DNA of 64,000 nt, from assembly GCA_022494885.1 (NCBI GenBank), contig JAGVSM010001287.1, positions 1 to 64,000 on the forward strand, read 5' to 3'. How positions within the stretch are numbered: position 1 is the stretch's first letter; every line of letters starts with the position of its first letter. Below the pieces are notes generated by a model. That model was not told where the DNA came from and did no database searches. It worked only from the letters and a program-made list of their open reading frames with translations. The DNA is from Micrasema longulum. Taxonomy: Eukaryota; Arthropoda; Insecta; Trichoptera; Brachycentridae. A program made the position numbers and the translations under genes. Positions 9,791 through 20,569 of the stretch are shown one piece after another.

Positions 9791-11499
9791 AATAGTATGT
9801 GATATTTCCCTATTTTAAAAAAAATGGGAGTGCTTTGATAAAATAAAAATATGTTCAAGTGATATATGACTTCAGTGCCTGATTTACAAAACATAAAGAA
9901 TTTATTTAAACATACATATTTATCATGTTAAAAATTAATCATCAAAAAGGCGAAAAAATATGCACCGCAATGTTTCGATAACTATCCCTGAAGCGTAAAC
10001 TAATCACCTTACCATATATCTTACAAAATCATCATCTTTTATAAGAAGACCTCTAGGCGTCTTGGATTGTTATGCATAAAACCCAATTAAAAATTATATT
10101 AATTACGAAATTCTTTAAAAGGCTTAACACTACATTAACGCCAGAATGGAGCATTTACACAAGCTACAAAAACCGTCATAATGACGTGTGAAATCGTTTA
10201 AGCGTGTTTTAATGCGCATGAAACAAATGTTCCGCAATTACGGGTCGCTAGCTACCGACGTCATTATGACGTCACACTGGTTTTACAGTGATTTAGTAAA
10301 ATCCTTTTTCCGAATGGTCCCGACAGTTTTATTTTAATTTGTTACGTCTTCGCAACATTTATTTTGTTTACTACGTAAGCCAGCATGAAAAACATCAACC
10401 AAATGATAATATTTAACTTCATGAATAGAAAAGCGAGGATCAACCGACGGCCATTAAAAATAAAGTTCACAAGATTTTAACGCGTTAATATTTTCGTGGG
10501 ACTCACCCGAAAACCAATACCCACTAATGCCTGACCTATTATCGTCTTAAGGATTTCACAATCTAATATCGTCAAATTTCTGACATTAAAGGAGTCACAA
10601 AATCACCTTGATTTTCCACTCGGAAGTAAAGAGAACAATACGGACAGCGACTATATTAGCAGTAGCATCCTCAGGTCAATAACATTAAATTGGTCAGCAG
10701 GGTGGGCTGATAGTTTTTTTCTTCGGAATTTTGAAATAAAACGGGCCTAAAAAGTTTTCTTTTGAATTTATTTATTTATGTATTTCACAGTTTTAACAAT
10801 TAAACCTTGTTTTAACTAATGAATTAATCGGAATGCAAAAAATATAGAAAAAAATATTCGGTACTACTTTTCGCCCTCAATCAGAGCTTAAAGTTTTCGA
10901 AAAAGTCGATTGTTTGCGCTAAACCGGCTGCCATTTCGTATTTATGTAAGAAAATCAGTCCAATTAAATTTAATAATGTACATTAAGCCTAATAAAATAA
11001 GCATGTAAGGGCGTGAGTTGCACTTTGATTTGGAATAAATGGGTGGCATTGTTTTAATGAACCATTGTTTTTGTCAATATTAGCCGGGCGCTCAGCGGAA
11101 TCAGTTCCGCGGAGTGTAAACTTTTTGCATTTCGGCAGTTTTAAAACGTGTTCGAATTTGTAATGTGATAAGGTTATATCTTACGCCTACAACGCCTGAA
11201 GTCACGGAGTTGATTCCCTGCACGGTCGACGCGTAATATGTGAAAATGACGGTGATAAAATTCACAACGTCACGAGTGTTTACCTTCGGAAGTAACGGGT
11301 CACCCTAAATCTAAATTTATAGTTCCCGCCTTCCTTTCCTTTTGGAAAACGATTGTCGTTGAGTAGGGTGAACTTAGAGAAGGCGGCCCAGAAAATATTT
11401 TGAATAAGAAATACAGATACCAAAGTAAAATCTTTCGACAGATGGTCAAATTTCGCCACAAATTATTATTTGGGATATTATTAATATTCAAAGCATTAA
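9791..11499. other. Spacer with paired CRE-like palindromes
   Basis: No gene recognised. At 10172-10190 (CCGTCATAATGACGTGTG) and 10255-10278 (CGACGTCATTATGACGTCAC) there are two GTCATwATGAC palindromes, the second containing the ATF/CREB octamer TGACGTCA. They may be parts of a transposon end rather than regulatory sites. The palindrome TTAACGCGTTAA lies at about 10478. A small hairpin, CGGAATCAGTTCCG, lies near 11096. Confidence 0.35.
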
Positions 11500-11504
11500 C
11501 TTTG

Positions 11505-12030
11505 TGGTCCAACATTTTAATATTATGTCAATAAAATTTGTATAAAACCACTCACCGACTTATCTGTCTACCGGTTTCGAGACGTAACCCGTCTCTTCGT
11601 CAGGACAACAACACTACACCGACATGCAAATACCACTACATACCTTCACCATATTAGATTTGCAAAAATATAAAATCGACATGCAGGTTAGACACATGCT
11701 TCACTACACCACCACCGAGGGTTAATGACTTATGAAGCTAATATTTCAAAAGGATTAACAATCGGAAAAGGAGGAAAAGGGGGAGGGGGAGGGTAGGGTG
11801 ACCATTACAATTAAATATCGAATAATGGACTATATTGGAAAGTTACTTGATTTTTAATTAATGGGACATTATTTTTCAAAGCCTTCTTTATGTAAAAAAT
11901 CTCCATATTAAATTCGCCAACCACATTATAGACTCAAATCATGAATTTAATAAAGATACCGGTGTTAAAGTTTTACACATAAAGAATAAAGGACTGAAAG
12001 TAAATAATGTATATTTAACTAATTTTCGAA
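11505..12030 (+). mobile_element. Penelope-like element relic, copy 1
   Basis: 11910-12025 encodes KFANHIIDSNHEFNKDTGVK, then VLHIKNKGLKVNNV, which matches the segment after the GIY-YIG endonuclease core at the C-terminus of Penelope-like elements (FAxHI.DSNH.F...LH...KG...N). 11505-11640 carries the terminal-repeat motif in minus orientation (CCTGACGAAGAGACGGG, CGTCTCGAAACCGG). The other copy, 33540-34530, has the same pieces in the same order. The reverse transcriptase domain is absent. Confidence 0.7.
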
Positions 12031-13122
12031 AAATATGTTAGTTGCGTCCTTCTTTCTTATGAAGGCAGTATTGAAGTGGCAGGATATGATCCAACCGGAC
12101 GCGTTAAGTACCTAATAGGAAATAATCAAACACATTATAATTACATTGGAATACATGTTCGTAATAGAGGCGTACAATTAGAAGTATGAAAAATCTTAAA
12201 TTCAAAATGCACATCCTTAATATTAATTTAAAATATCCTTCAATCTACATAATACCTGCTATAAAAAATATTTTTACTCTTGTAAATGAAGATCCTTTAT
12301 TTATTTTCCAAGAATTTGTTGTCTGAAAGTGAAATACTAAACAAATGCTAACATGTGTATTTTAGGCACTTAAATTTTGGGTAAGCTTTGATAAGACTCC
12401 GTTTAGGTATTTTTTTTTTATAAATACGTAGTTTAGTTATCAAAGAGATTATTTCTTAACGATTTTAAGCGTTTATTTTGTTTTATCATTAGGAAAGTAC
12501 AGGGTAGAGAAACAGAAATAATATAAATCGTGCAAATATTATTTTAGATTAACAAAGATAACTTCATTAAAAAAGCACTTGAAATTTTACGGGAATATCG
12601 CGCCTTGTATTTTAAAAGGCAGATAATTGGATCAATTAGATTATTCATTAGGATAAAGGGAAGTATCAAACGAAAATCGGGGATCGAACAGATATTGCGA
12701 ATAAAGAATTAGATAAAAAGCACGGTTCATGTTTAAATTAATGTGTAATTAAGTAGGGTCTAGAATAATTAATTAATAGCACCTTTGCGGAACACTAATA
12801 AAATCAGGCACAATGTATTCATGCAGCTTAAAATATAAGTTAAGTAGTATTTTTTCCTGTAGATGGGTAAAACATAAGAGAATTAAGTAGAACAAAATTA
12901 AAGGGGGTGCAAGTTATTTTGAAAACAGTGTAAATTTCTATATAATGTGCTCATATGGTACATGTTTAGATTGTAACGTTTAATATTGCGAAAAAAAGCA
13001 GCATACACGATATCAAAACGAACACAAGGATGCTAAAAGGGAAAATGAATTTGGCTTAGACTATGTAGACTTGTTTGGGTATGGAGAGATTAAGAAAACA
13101 GTTCTGTGTGTGTAATAGATCC
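12031..13122. other. AT-rich spacer, nothing recognised
   Basis: No known motif on either strand. Confidence 0.4.
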
Positions 13123-13123
13123 A

Positions 13124-13350
13124 AGGCCCCGATTACAATAGGAAATTAACAGAGTTAATCAGAAAAACTAATATTTGTTTACGAAAATGAGCATATTTGC
13201 ATGAACATTTAAAGTATCTTCGTCGATAACCTATAATTAAACATGTTTAAAAGAAAAAAATATACACATATTCTGATTTTCATACAGAAAACTTTTACTT
13301 AGTTGATAAAATTGAAGATAAATGTTAATTTCCTATTGAAATCAGGGCCC
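13124..13350. mobile_element. MITE with 27-bp terminal inverted repeats
   Basis: Left end GGCCCCGATTACAATAGGAA then ATTAAC; right end inverted GGGCCCTGATTTCAATAGGA then AATTAAC. The arms differ at only a few positions over about 27 bases. The interior of some 175 bases is AT-rich and holds no frame. It is the best-preserved member of the family also seen at 7712-7937 and 21976-22233. Confidence 0.7.
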
Positions 13351-13399
13351 AGAACCCTAGACGAGTGTTTTCGACTCGATGGCTACTCTCGAGTGAAGA

Positions 13400-13589
13400 A
13401 AAGTCCACCTCGTGGTGTAATGGTTTACGCATTCACCTGCCATGCTTGAGTTCCTAGGTTCGACTCCTGGGAAGGTTAACATGAAATATTTAAACCTTCC
13501 CGTAACAGATGATTGAGATACGCTGCTTTTGGTATGGAAATGTAGTGTCCTATGCACCATCGAGTGCGAATAAGGGTTTGATGATGATA
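13400..13589 (+). mobile_element. tRNA-derived SINE with GAT tail, copy 1
   Basis: Head with A box TGGTGTAATGG (about 13413) and B box AGGTTCGACTCCTGG (about 13458). The body holds TAACAGATGATTGAGATACG and CTGC. The 3' end is a small hairpin, GCACCATCGAGTGC, and a GATGATGAT tail. Other members are at 20005-20120 (3' part) and 34761-35003 (minus). The hairpin and tail are shared with the LINE ends at 16950 and 42390, see the findings. Confidence 0.8.
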
Positions 13590-15054
13590 AGTAGACTAAT
13601 GAATTATTACAAATCTCATCATCCTTTGTCATAAAATTCGAAGAATGGAACAAATTAATAATCTCAGCTACCAGGAGTAAAGACAAACAGCGGAGTAGAT
13701 GCAATGTACCAAGCAAGAAATATCACCCAACCAAAAATAACGCGATTATGTAAATTCGCCGCAATAATTATGAGCAGGTGTCATCTGCCAAGATGAGATA
13801 GCGAGGATATAATAAGATGCGTAGGGGGATTAATTTCCTTCCGAATAAATTCAGGTGTGCCGGGAAGGCTGGAGGTACGCGGAGCGCAGAAACTGAGAAA
13901 GATGAAACTGTCGGGTAACAAACACAAACTTAGGCAATTTATTATCATTAAGTAGTGAGAACTCAGGCGTAATAACACTCATAAATAAACAGGCTCATTG
14001 AAGAAAGTTAAACAAAAACAGGCTATCTTGCTGCTCCTAGTTCTTGAGTTCAACTACCAAACAATTGCAGAATTTTTCCAAAGCAGGAATAATGCACAAC
14101 CAACCTTAAACTTTTTTCATAAGTAATAAATACTATAAACGACACGTACTTACTTATATCGTTGGGTAGGTAGTATTTGATACCATTTGGATGATGCGTG
14201 ATGCATATTTTCTTTATACAAACATATTCCCATATTTTCTCCATGGATTATGGGCATCAGAGCGATGATTGTTTTACACACTATAAATATCCACCACTGG
14301 AGTGTCCTTATTTTTTTTCCTTTGATATATTGTCTTTTATAGGAGCTAGAGTCATCCAAAAACCCTTAAAAGCGCGTAGTTGAATCTGCCGTTTTCGGAC
14401 ATTCGGTATACAAATACCGAAAAAAGCAAAACGTGCCGATACAGAATAAATATTTTTGATATAGACTCATTTAAAAAAAAAATCGGTTTAGTTTGGGATA
14501 CGAGAATCGACAATGCGAGACCTCTATTCTGTCGATTTTAGTTAGGTATAATCAGTCCGATGCACCGTGCAGATGTCTTTTTTGAACATTATTCGGGGAT
14601 GCATCTGCAAGAGAATGACAGAAAAACTATATTTAAATACGTATTCATCAAACCGCTTTTTGTCGCATATCCTCGTAGCAAATTTCAAGAAAATTTGTTT
14701 TTGATTGATTACTTGAATTTTATTTTTGAAAGTACGATTTAAATTATTTTAACACAAGTATCTCAAGAATTTAAATGCACCCAGATACCAGGAGCGCATG
14801 AGGCGTGTGGATGAAAACAGAGAGAAATATTAGGAATCGCTGGCAAATTCCAGAATGCACACGTATGAGGAATTAAATGCATAGTTACGTAGTCAAAGTT
14901 TGCAAACAGTTTATACTCAGGAGAATGCGTCCACAGAATAACCACATACTCTGCAAATGGCTTGGCGTTTAGTAACTAATATAACGTACGTTCCTTTACG
15001 TATATAGATAAAACAAACAAAAAAAGGAAATAAAAATAAAAACAATAAACATTT
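13590..15054. other. Spacer, nothing recognised
   Basis: Many short overlapping frames on both strands between 13780 and 14945, none with a motif I recognise. 13770-13930 is less AT-rich, but no exon-like frame with splice sites could be argued. Confidence 0.35.
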
Positions 15055-15059
15055 GTGTT

Positions 15060-15190
15060 TTGTCAATTTACACAAATATTTGAGATTTTGGGGACCATTT
15101 TCAGCGAGTTGTAAATAACTAAATATTAGAAAGTGTTGTGGGTAGAGCGTTTGATTCAGTTTGATCCGTGATTTGTCACAATTTTAATGT
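15060..15190 (-). mobile_element. SINE body fragment (TTCTAATAG family)
   Basis: Inverse of the SINE body: ACACAAATATTTGAGATTTT, GGGGACCATTTTCAGCGAGT and TGTAAATAACTAAATATTAG. A rearranged GGGTAGAGCG.TTGATTC piece follows. The head is gone. Confidence 0.55.
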
Positions 15191-15479
15191 AATATTATAA
15201 TTTTCTAGGAAGTAAGAACAAAATAACTTTGAAAAAAAAAACATTATACATGGATAAGCGATTCAGCTTAGCCCCAAATAAAATACTGGGGGTTTTTTTT
15301 TCGCGTTGTTTTTCAAACAATTGCCTCATTTTCTGATCATTCTTATTAATTTAAATAAAATGAAAATTCGTCCAAAAAAACTCTTAAGGTACTTACATAA
15401 ATTTTAAACCTCTTAGAAAATTTGTTAAAACTTTACGATATACGAAAAATTAGAAACCAATATAATTTATTCAAAATTA

Positions 15480-15690
15480 TAAAATCAATATGGGATTGCC
15501 CTGAAATGTTATCTATCATCAGTTTAAGGGTGCCTGGAAGAATTACTAGACAGGTGCCACAGTTTCGTAGCAACAATTCACGGACAGTGTATACTTGAAT
15601 GCCGTATTAAACAGACTTCGGGAACTCGGCAATAGTAATTCCAACGTATCGGATATATTTAATGCAGGGTGTTGTTCCAATAGAGCAAAC
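15480..15690 (+). pseudogene. LINE C-terminus (RVPGR.TRQVPQF family)
   Basis: Reads RVPGRITRQVPQFRSNNSRT then VYT, with stops after it. The same segment is on the minus strand at 19990-19790. It is related to the RTTR...GNN...NRL..LGN ending at 9383. The frame is broken in several places. Confidence 0.6.
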
Positions 15691-15897
15691 CCTTTAAACG
15701 CTTTAAAAATTGTAATCATTTGACTAAATTCTTAGCATGTGATGACAAAGTACATTGTTTTTCTTAAATTACAAATTAGAAAAGTTAATCTTAAATTTGT
15801 TTCTTTATATAACCACTTTGTAAAGCGCCCTTGAGGTATTATATTACGACAATGGCGCTGTATAAGTTATCCATAATAATAATAATAATAATAATAA
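15691..15897 (+). mobile_element. LINE 3' terminus with (ATA)n tail
   Basis: Ends CTTTGTAAAGCGCCCTTGAG, then GTATTATATTACGACAATGG, then CGCTGTATAAGTTATC and (ATA)n. The same 3' terminus closes the LINE at 49340-50330 (minus strand). The short GCGCC...GGCGC inverted pair near the end may be a recognition hairpin. Confidence 0.7.
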
Positions 15898-16714
15898 AAG
15901 GGAAGCTGAGAAAGCTGACCATCGAACCATGCTAGACGTATAAGGAAAAGAAGTGGATAAAAAATGGAATTATTTATTCATTTTGGTTATGAAATGTCTA
16001 TACACAAATTTAAATTCAAGATCAAAATAATGTTAACAAAGGACAATTAACGGCAATGGTTTTAATATTAAAAAGGTACAAGTTTATCAATAAATTTGCT
16101 GAATTAATGAGACTGAGATAGTCGTAAACAACAGATCGATCAAATCCTGAATAGCAATTAGGGAATAATGAGATTGAAGGTTGTTTGACAAAATTTACAA
16201 CGGAACGGTATTAAAATGGCGAAACAAAAGATACTTCCATAATGATTAAAAATAAGTATTAATTTTTATTAATACTTAACTGAAATTAAGATTTCTGAGT
16301 TTTGTGATTAAGTGTTCGAGGAGTATACTTCCGTCATAAGCAAAAAGGTAGTTATTCGCAAAAGTCATATTTTGAGATCTGCTTTTTAGTATTTATCAAC
16401 TTTATGCAAATTAAAAAAAAAACTGTAATTTATCATAAGGTATGTCAATTGTTTCTGAAGCATAAAATCTGTCTGTGCCATATTTCCACTGAGTTTTTGC
16501 TTATGTATCTATAGATATTTTCTCATTGCATAGAAAACTTAAAAAAACATTACATCGTTTTTCGCACGGAAATATTTTTTTTTACTGCTCATTGCTATAA
16601 ATACGAGTATATCAAATGGTTCGAAATTATTTTTTTGGACATTACCTCAAATTTAACTCATTTTGCGATTTTTGTCAAAAACCTGCCTTTTGTCTATGAC
16701 GGCAGTTCAATAAT
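15898..16714. other. AT-rich spacer, nothing recognised
   Basis: No motif or long frame. Confidence 0.4.
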
Positions 16715-16925
16715 AGGCATAATGTGTTTTTTTTTTTTTTAAAAAAGAAATTTTTGGGTTCTTATGATTTACCCAAATATTTAATTTTGAGGGCCATTTT
16801 CAACGAGTTGTGAATAACTCACTATTAGAAAATGGAATCAAGTTGGGGTAGAGTGGGATTCGAACCACAGACCTTTGGTCTGTGAGTCCGAGACACTAGC
16901 CACAGGACCACAACCCGATAAATTT
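16715..16925 (-). mobile_element. tRNA-derived SINE (TTCTAATAG family), full copy
   Basis: On the minus strand the head (16920-16846) has A-box-like TGTGGCTAGTGTC and a good B box GGTTCGAATCCCAC. The body reads TTGATTCCATTTTCTAATAG, TGAGTTATTCACAACTCG, TTGAAAATGG and ATTTGGGTAAATCATAAGAA, then an A-rich tail at 16741-16722. Partial copies lie at 1473, 9685 and 15060. A tRNA gene is unlikely because the body is repeated elsewhere. Confidence 0.8.
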
Positions 16926-16944
16926 CGTTTGATTTCGTAACTAA

Positions 16945-17225
16945 AATTTAAGTCTGAAAACGGAAGCAGCACCCTCCTATAGTTAGCATTTTCAGGGTGC
17001 GACGCAGCACTGGCACGGACACGTGCTAGGAATGCCTCAGAAGAGTGTTCTTCAAGCCTGCGTCCTGGAAGGCCGTCAATGACGATCTCCCGACTTAATT
17101 TGGTGGAATTAAGGGACGCGGGATAGACGAAAGAGGAAAAAAGAGCGCTGGAAGGCGATAGGGTCTCCTGGAGGCGACTTGTGATGTCCACATGCTCCAC
17201 TTAGGAGCGGATGTAGAAAAAGAAG
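16945..17225 (+). mobile_element. LINE C-terminus and 3' end (GHVLRMP family), copy 1
   Basis: Plus-strand translation reads RWHGHVLGMPQKSVLQACVL then EGRQ, close to the RWLGHVLRMPSERL block encoded at 42601-42390 on the minus strand. It ends ACATGCTCCACTTAGGAGCG followed by GATGTAG, a perfect GCTCC/GGAGC hairpin also found in the GAT-tailed SINEs. The 120-residue open frame on the opposite strand is a shadow of this element. Confidence 0.65.
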
Positions 17226-17289
17226 GACTATTTTATAAAAATCAAAATGACGCCATAAGTAATAAAAATACATAAAGACCTAAGTCCAT

Positions 17290-17960
17290 TGACCGAATGG
17301 ATAAACACAAACTTACACCGTAATGAAAAAAAATGTAAAAGTATACATTTTGAATCCAGGAAAAAATGACGTAAAATAGATGCTCATATATACGATGAAT
17401 GACTAATTGAAATTGAACATGTTAAATACTTGGCACTACCAATAGACAGACAATTGACATGGACAATTCATATTAATAATTTAACTAGCAAAACAGCAAC
17501 ATTATCGAGTCTTTTAATAAAAAAAAATTGTACCAAAAACGGAAAAATTCTAACGTATGAAGCCTATGAAAAATCTAAAATATGTTTCATGCAACAATTA
17601 TGAAGCACAGGAAACTAAAATGACATACAGACACAAGAGTTATTTAAACAAACCGATCAATTAAACATAACTAAACTCTTTTAACTAGAACCTTAAAATG
17701 TATTCATAAATTTGCTACTGATGTTGTTGTAGACGAAAAACTTAAACTAGAAAAAAATTGTTGTTAACATGTACACAATACGAGAATATCGTAACAATAT
17801 CATACAAAACATTATAAAATGAGAAAAAGACATTCGAGATAAACCAGGAACTGAAATTATACAATAAACAACTAGAGAAAACTGAAGAAAAGACTCGGAC
17901 AACCTTCACAGAAGATGTTAAAAAAAAAAGGAATGTGAATTTAAGAAGAAAAAATATTTT
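17290..17960 (+). pseudogene. Jockey-like reverse transcriptase relic
   Basis: Broken frames read LTEWINTNLHRNEKKCK, then IEIEHVKYLALPIDRQLTWT, then IHINNLTSKTATLSSLL. This is the region after the catalytic YADD in Jockey/CR1-type LINEs (W...N.L.LN..KC.....E....YLG..ID..L.W..HI..L). Many stops. A second fragment of the same element lies inverted at 36380-36540. Confidence 0.6.
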
Positions 17961-18590
17961 GTCAAATAGATTTTTATCCGTAAGGGTTTATAAATTAATC
18001 TCAAATAAAAAAAAACGAAGAAATTGGGATAAAATTTGTTATTTTATTACGAAATTTCCAAGTAATTGCGTAGTTATTTTATGTAAATAAAAATATCTGC
18101 TTTGTGGTTGTTACGTTAGCGCGGCTATTGATTTTTGTGCTGAAAAAATCTAAAAACTTAAATGAAAAAGGTTTTTCATTTCTGTCCATAATATCTTTCG
18201 ACCCCAAAAACGTTTGATTAAATGTGTTTTCACAGAATACCGACTATGTAGTGACCTGAGTAGTCCCAATCTATCGTCCCCGAAATGCAATTTGAAAATG
18301 TCGACTTCCCTCGCACCATAATTGACAGGAGGATTTAGAAACAGTGGGACAGTATGACTACAGGTTTAACAGGAGAGCCTTTAATCCTCGGGACGGAAAA
18401 GGATAGTGAGGAGAAGGGAGAAACGGAGAGAGAAGGAACAATCACTGGATTATCTGAACAGAAAACTAATTTAAAAGAAAAACATTTTGAAATTGATCGG
18501 TTTAATATATTATGTATTGTGAAATCGGTAATTTGTCTACGAAACTAAGCGAATTTATGCATAAAAATAATTATTAAATTAAATTTGTTT
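17961..18590. other. Spacer, one unassigned small frame
   Basis: The plus frame 18354-18548 (64 residues, charged N-terminal half with EKDSEEKGETEREG) has no recognised motif. Otherwise AT-rich. Confidence 0.25.
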
Positions 18591-19046
18591 TAAAAAATAC
18601 GAGTTCTTACGCAGAAAAATTTGACCTTTCGGGCCTCATTAAATGGGCCGTCCGGGCGTAATTTATTCGGCCATTCGGGTCTCATTTAATAGGCTCTTAT
18701 GGCCTGTTTGAGGTACTCAAATATTGAATTGAGGTATTGAAATGTACCACCTCAAATGAGGTGAGTTGTGACGTAAGGAGAAATCCGAACGAATGACTGC
18801 GATCTGGGGGGTCGCGGCCGGGCATGATACTGGGCATACACGCAACAAGCAACGCAATGCAACGCGCAAACCCACACACCACACGCAAAACACAAATGTC
18901 GCATACATTTACGAAATATATTAAAAGACAACCGTGCCCGGTCGACCCGCTCGTCCGTCGAATGTATGCGCGCGAGACTGCGCGAGACTCGACTGGGACA
19001 AAGCGTTTGTTTGTCGTGGTACGTATTTTTTGTAGCGGCGCGGCGG
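18591..19046. promoter_or_regulatory. GC-rich, CpG-rich patch
   Basis: 18780-19046 is strikingly richer in G+C and CpG than its surroundings (GGGGGGTCGCGGCCGGGCAT, CGCGCGAGACTGCGCGAGAC, GTAGCGGCGCGGCGGGACA). A CA-rich tract is at 18870-18895. Such patches can mark a promoter or first exon, but no TATA box, start codon context or splice site supports one gene model. It stops exactly where the pentanucleotide repeat starts. Confidence 0.3.
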
Positions 19047-19437
19047 GACATTTTATTTCATTTCATTTCATTTCATTTCATGTCATTTTATTTTATTTTA
19101 TTTTATTTTATTTTATTCTGTTTTGTTTTATTTTATTTTATTTTATTTTATTTACTTTTATTTAATATTACTTTATTTTGTTTTAGTTTATTTTATTTTA
19201 TTTTATTTTATTTTATTTTATTTTATTTTATTTTATTTTATTTTATTTTATTTTATTTTATTTTATTTTATTTTATTTTATTTTATTTTATTTTATTTTA
19301 TTTTAATTAATTTTATTTTATTTTAATTTATTTTATTTTATTTTATTTTATTTTATTTTATTTTATTTTATTTTAGTTTATTTTATTTTATTTTATTTTA
19401 TTTTATTTTATTTTATTTTATTTTATTTTATTTTATT
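19047..19437. repeat. (TTTTA)n array with a (TTTCA)n edge
   Basis: About 390 bases of the pentamer TTTTA, near-perfect, with rare interruptions (TTCTG, TTTGT, TTAAT, TTAGT). The left edge holds five TTTCA units (19055-19082). Its right edge joins the 3' end of a minus-strand LINE directly, so on that strand it is a (TAAAA)n tail. Frames across it (18824-19326) are artefacts. Confidence 0.95.
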
Positions 19438-20000
19438 AACATAAACGGCAAATCTGCCTTTTACAAACATTTATAATACTAACATATTTGGCTTAATATA
19501 TTTAATTTTTTTTTTAAACAAAAATTTCCTTATGCCGAAGATTTATAAAAAAAGTTAAACTTAAAAATTATAAAAGATTTATATTTAAAAAAATTACCTA
19601 AAAATTATACAGCATATTCAGTAGAAAGTTTAAATAATAAAACATTCTACAGTTATACAACAAGAAAATCATAAATACTGTTTCATACAGCTGGGCAAAG
19701 TGAACGAAAAACTATATATATAATGAAATGCATGAATAAATAAATATAATTACCATTCACCATCTTCACAAAAGTTCAAAAGGTTTGTTCTATAGGAACA
19801 ATACCCTACACTAAATATATCAGATACGTGGGAATATCAGATATTATTGCCGAGTTCATGAAGTCTATTTAATACGGCATTACAAGTATACACTGTCCGT
19901 GAATTGTTGTTACAAAACGGTGGCACCTGTCTTGTCATTTTTCCAGGCACCCTGAAGTTGATGAGAGATAATAGTTCAGGGCAATCCTATATTGAATTTA
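19438..20000 (-). mobile_element. LINE C-terminus and 3' UTR with (TAAAA)n tail
   Basis: On the minus strand 19990-19790 matches the LINE ending at 15480 (blocks GGTGCCTGGAAAAATGACA, AATTCACGGACAGTGTATAC). It is followed by about 340 bases of A/T-rich 3' UTR that end GGCAGATTTGCCGTTTATGT just before the pentamer array. A similar 3' end, GGCACTAAGTGCCGTTTATT, is at 55330. Stops and shifts make it a dead copy. Confidence 0.65.
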
Positions 20001-20004
20001 CAAT

Positions 20005-20120
20005 TTCACTCACCTTATCTTCATGTAACAAAAATGATCGAGATACGCTGCGATTGGTGTACCAATCCAGTTCCATATGCTCCATTAGGTGCGGAAAGAG
20101 AATGATGATGATGATTAGTT
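20005..20120 (+). mobile_element. GAT-tailed SINE, 3' part
   Basis: Contains TGATCGAGATACGCTGCGAT, TGGTGTACCAATCCAG, CATATGCTCCATTAGGTGCG and a (GAT)n tail. It matches the 3' half of the SINEs at 13400 and 34761. The tRNA head is missing, and the fragment is joined in opposite orientation to the LINE on its left. Confidence 0.7.
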
Positions 20121-20569
20121 TCTATGTTGAGCGATAGCATATTCTTCTAATAAAAGTTTAACAGAATCCATAGAATCTACGCGGAAAAACTATTATAAAA
20201 GTATTAGGATCGCATAAGTCTTACAAGATATTATAGATAGAGGATTACCACAAAGACTGTTTGTGGTAATTCAATGCAAAGACTGTTCGCTTTTTCCACG
20301 TGACGGAATTTTCAATCATGTTGGGCGGATTTTCACTGAGATTCTAAATGGAAGAGGGCGGGAAAATTGGATGCAAAAGAGTTAGTAAGGGGAAAATAAG
20401 TTAACTTAAGGTGAGGGAAGACGCTTCGAGCTTACAATGTACGTGATTATATTTTTCAAATAATCCGTTCTGTAATTAAAAGACATTTTTAAAACAGACA
20501 AAGAAATAAAAGTTTGAACAAATATGAGAATTTTAAACCCAAAAAATCAGCCAATCTTTGGTCAATATT
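20121..20569. other. Spacer, nothing recognised
   Basis: No motif seen. The short repeat AAAGACTGTT(T/C) occurs at 20250 and 20278. Confidence 0.35.

Noticed and set aside
16846..16920. A functional minus-strand tRNA gene
   Set aside because: Followed by a body shared with three other loci and an A-rich tail; it is a SINE head.
16838..17200. 120-residue minus-strand open frame
   Set aside because: It runs across the SINE and the antisense strand of a LINE C-terminus whose plus-strand translation (GHVLGMP) is recognisable, so it is a shadow frame.
18824..19326. Three long plus-strand frames rich in F, I, L and Y
   Set aside because: They are translations of the TTTTA/TTTCA microsatellite, which has no stop in those frames.
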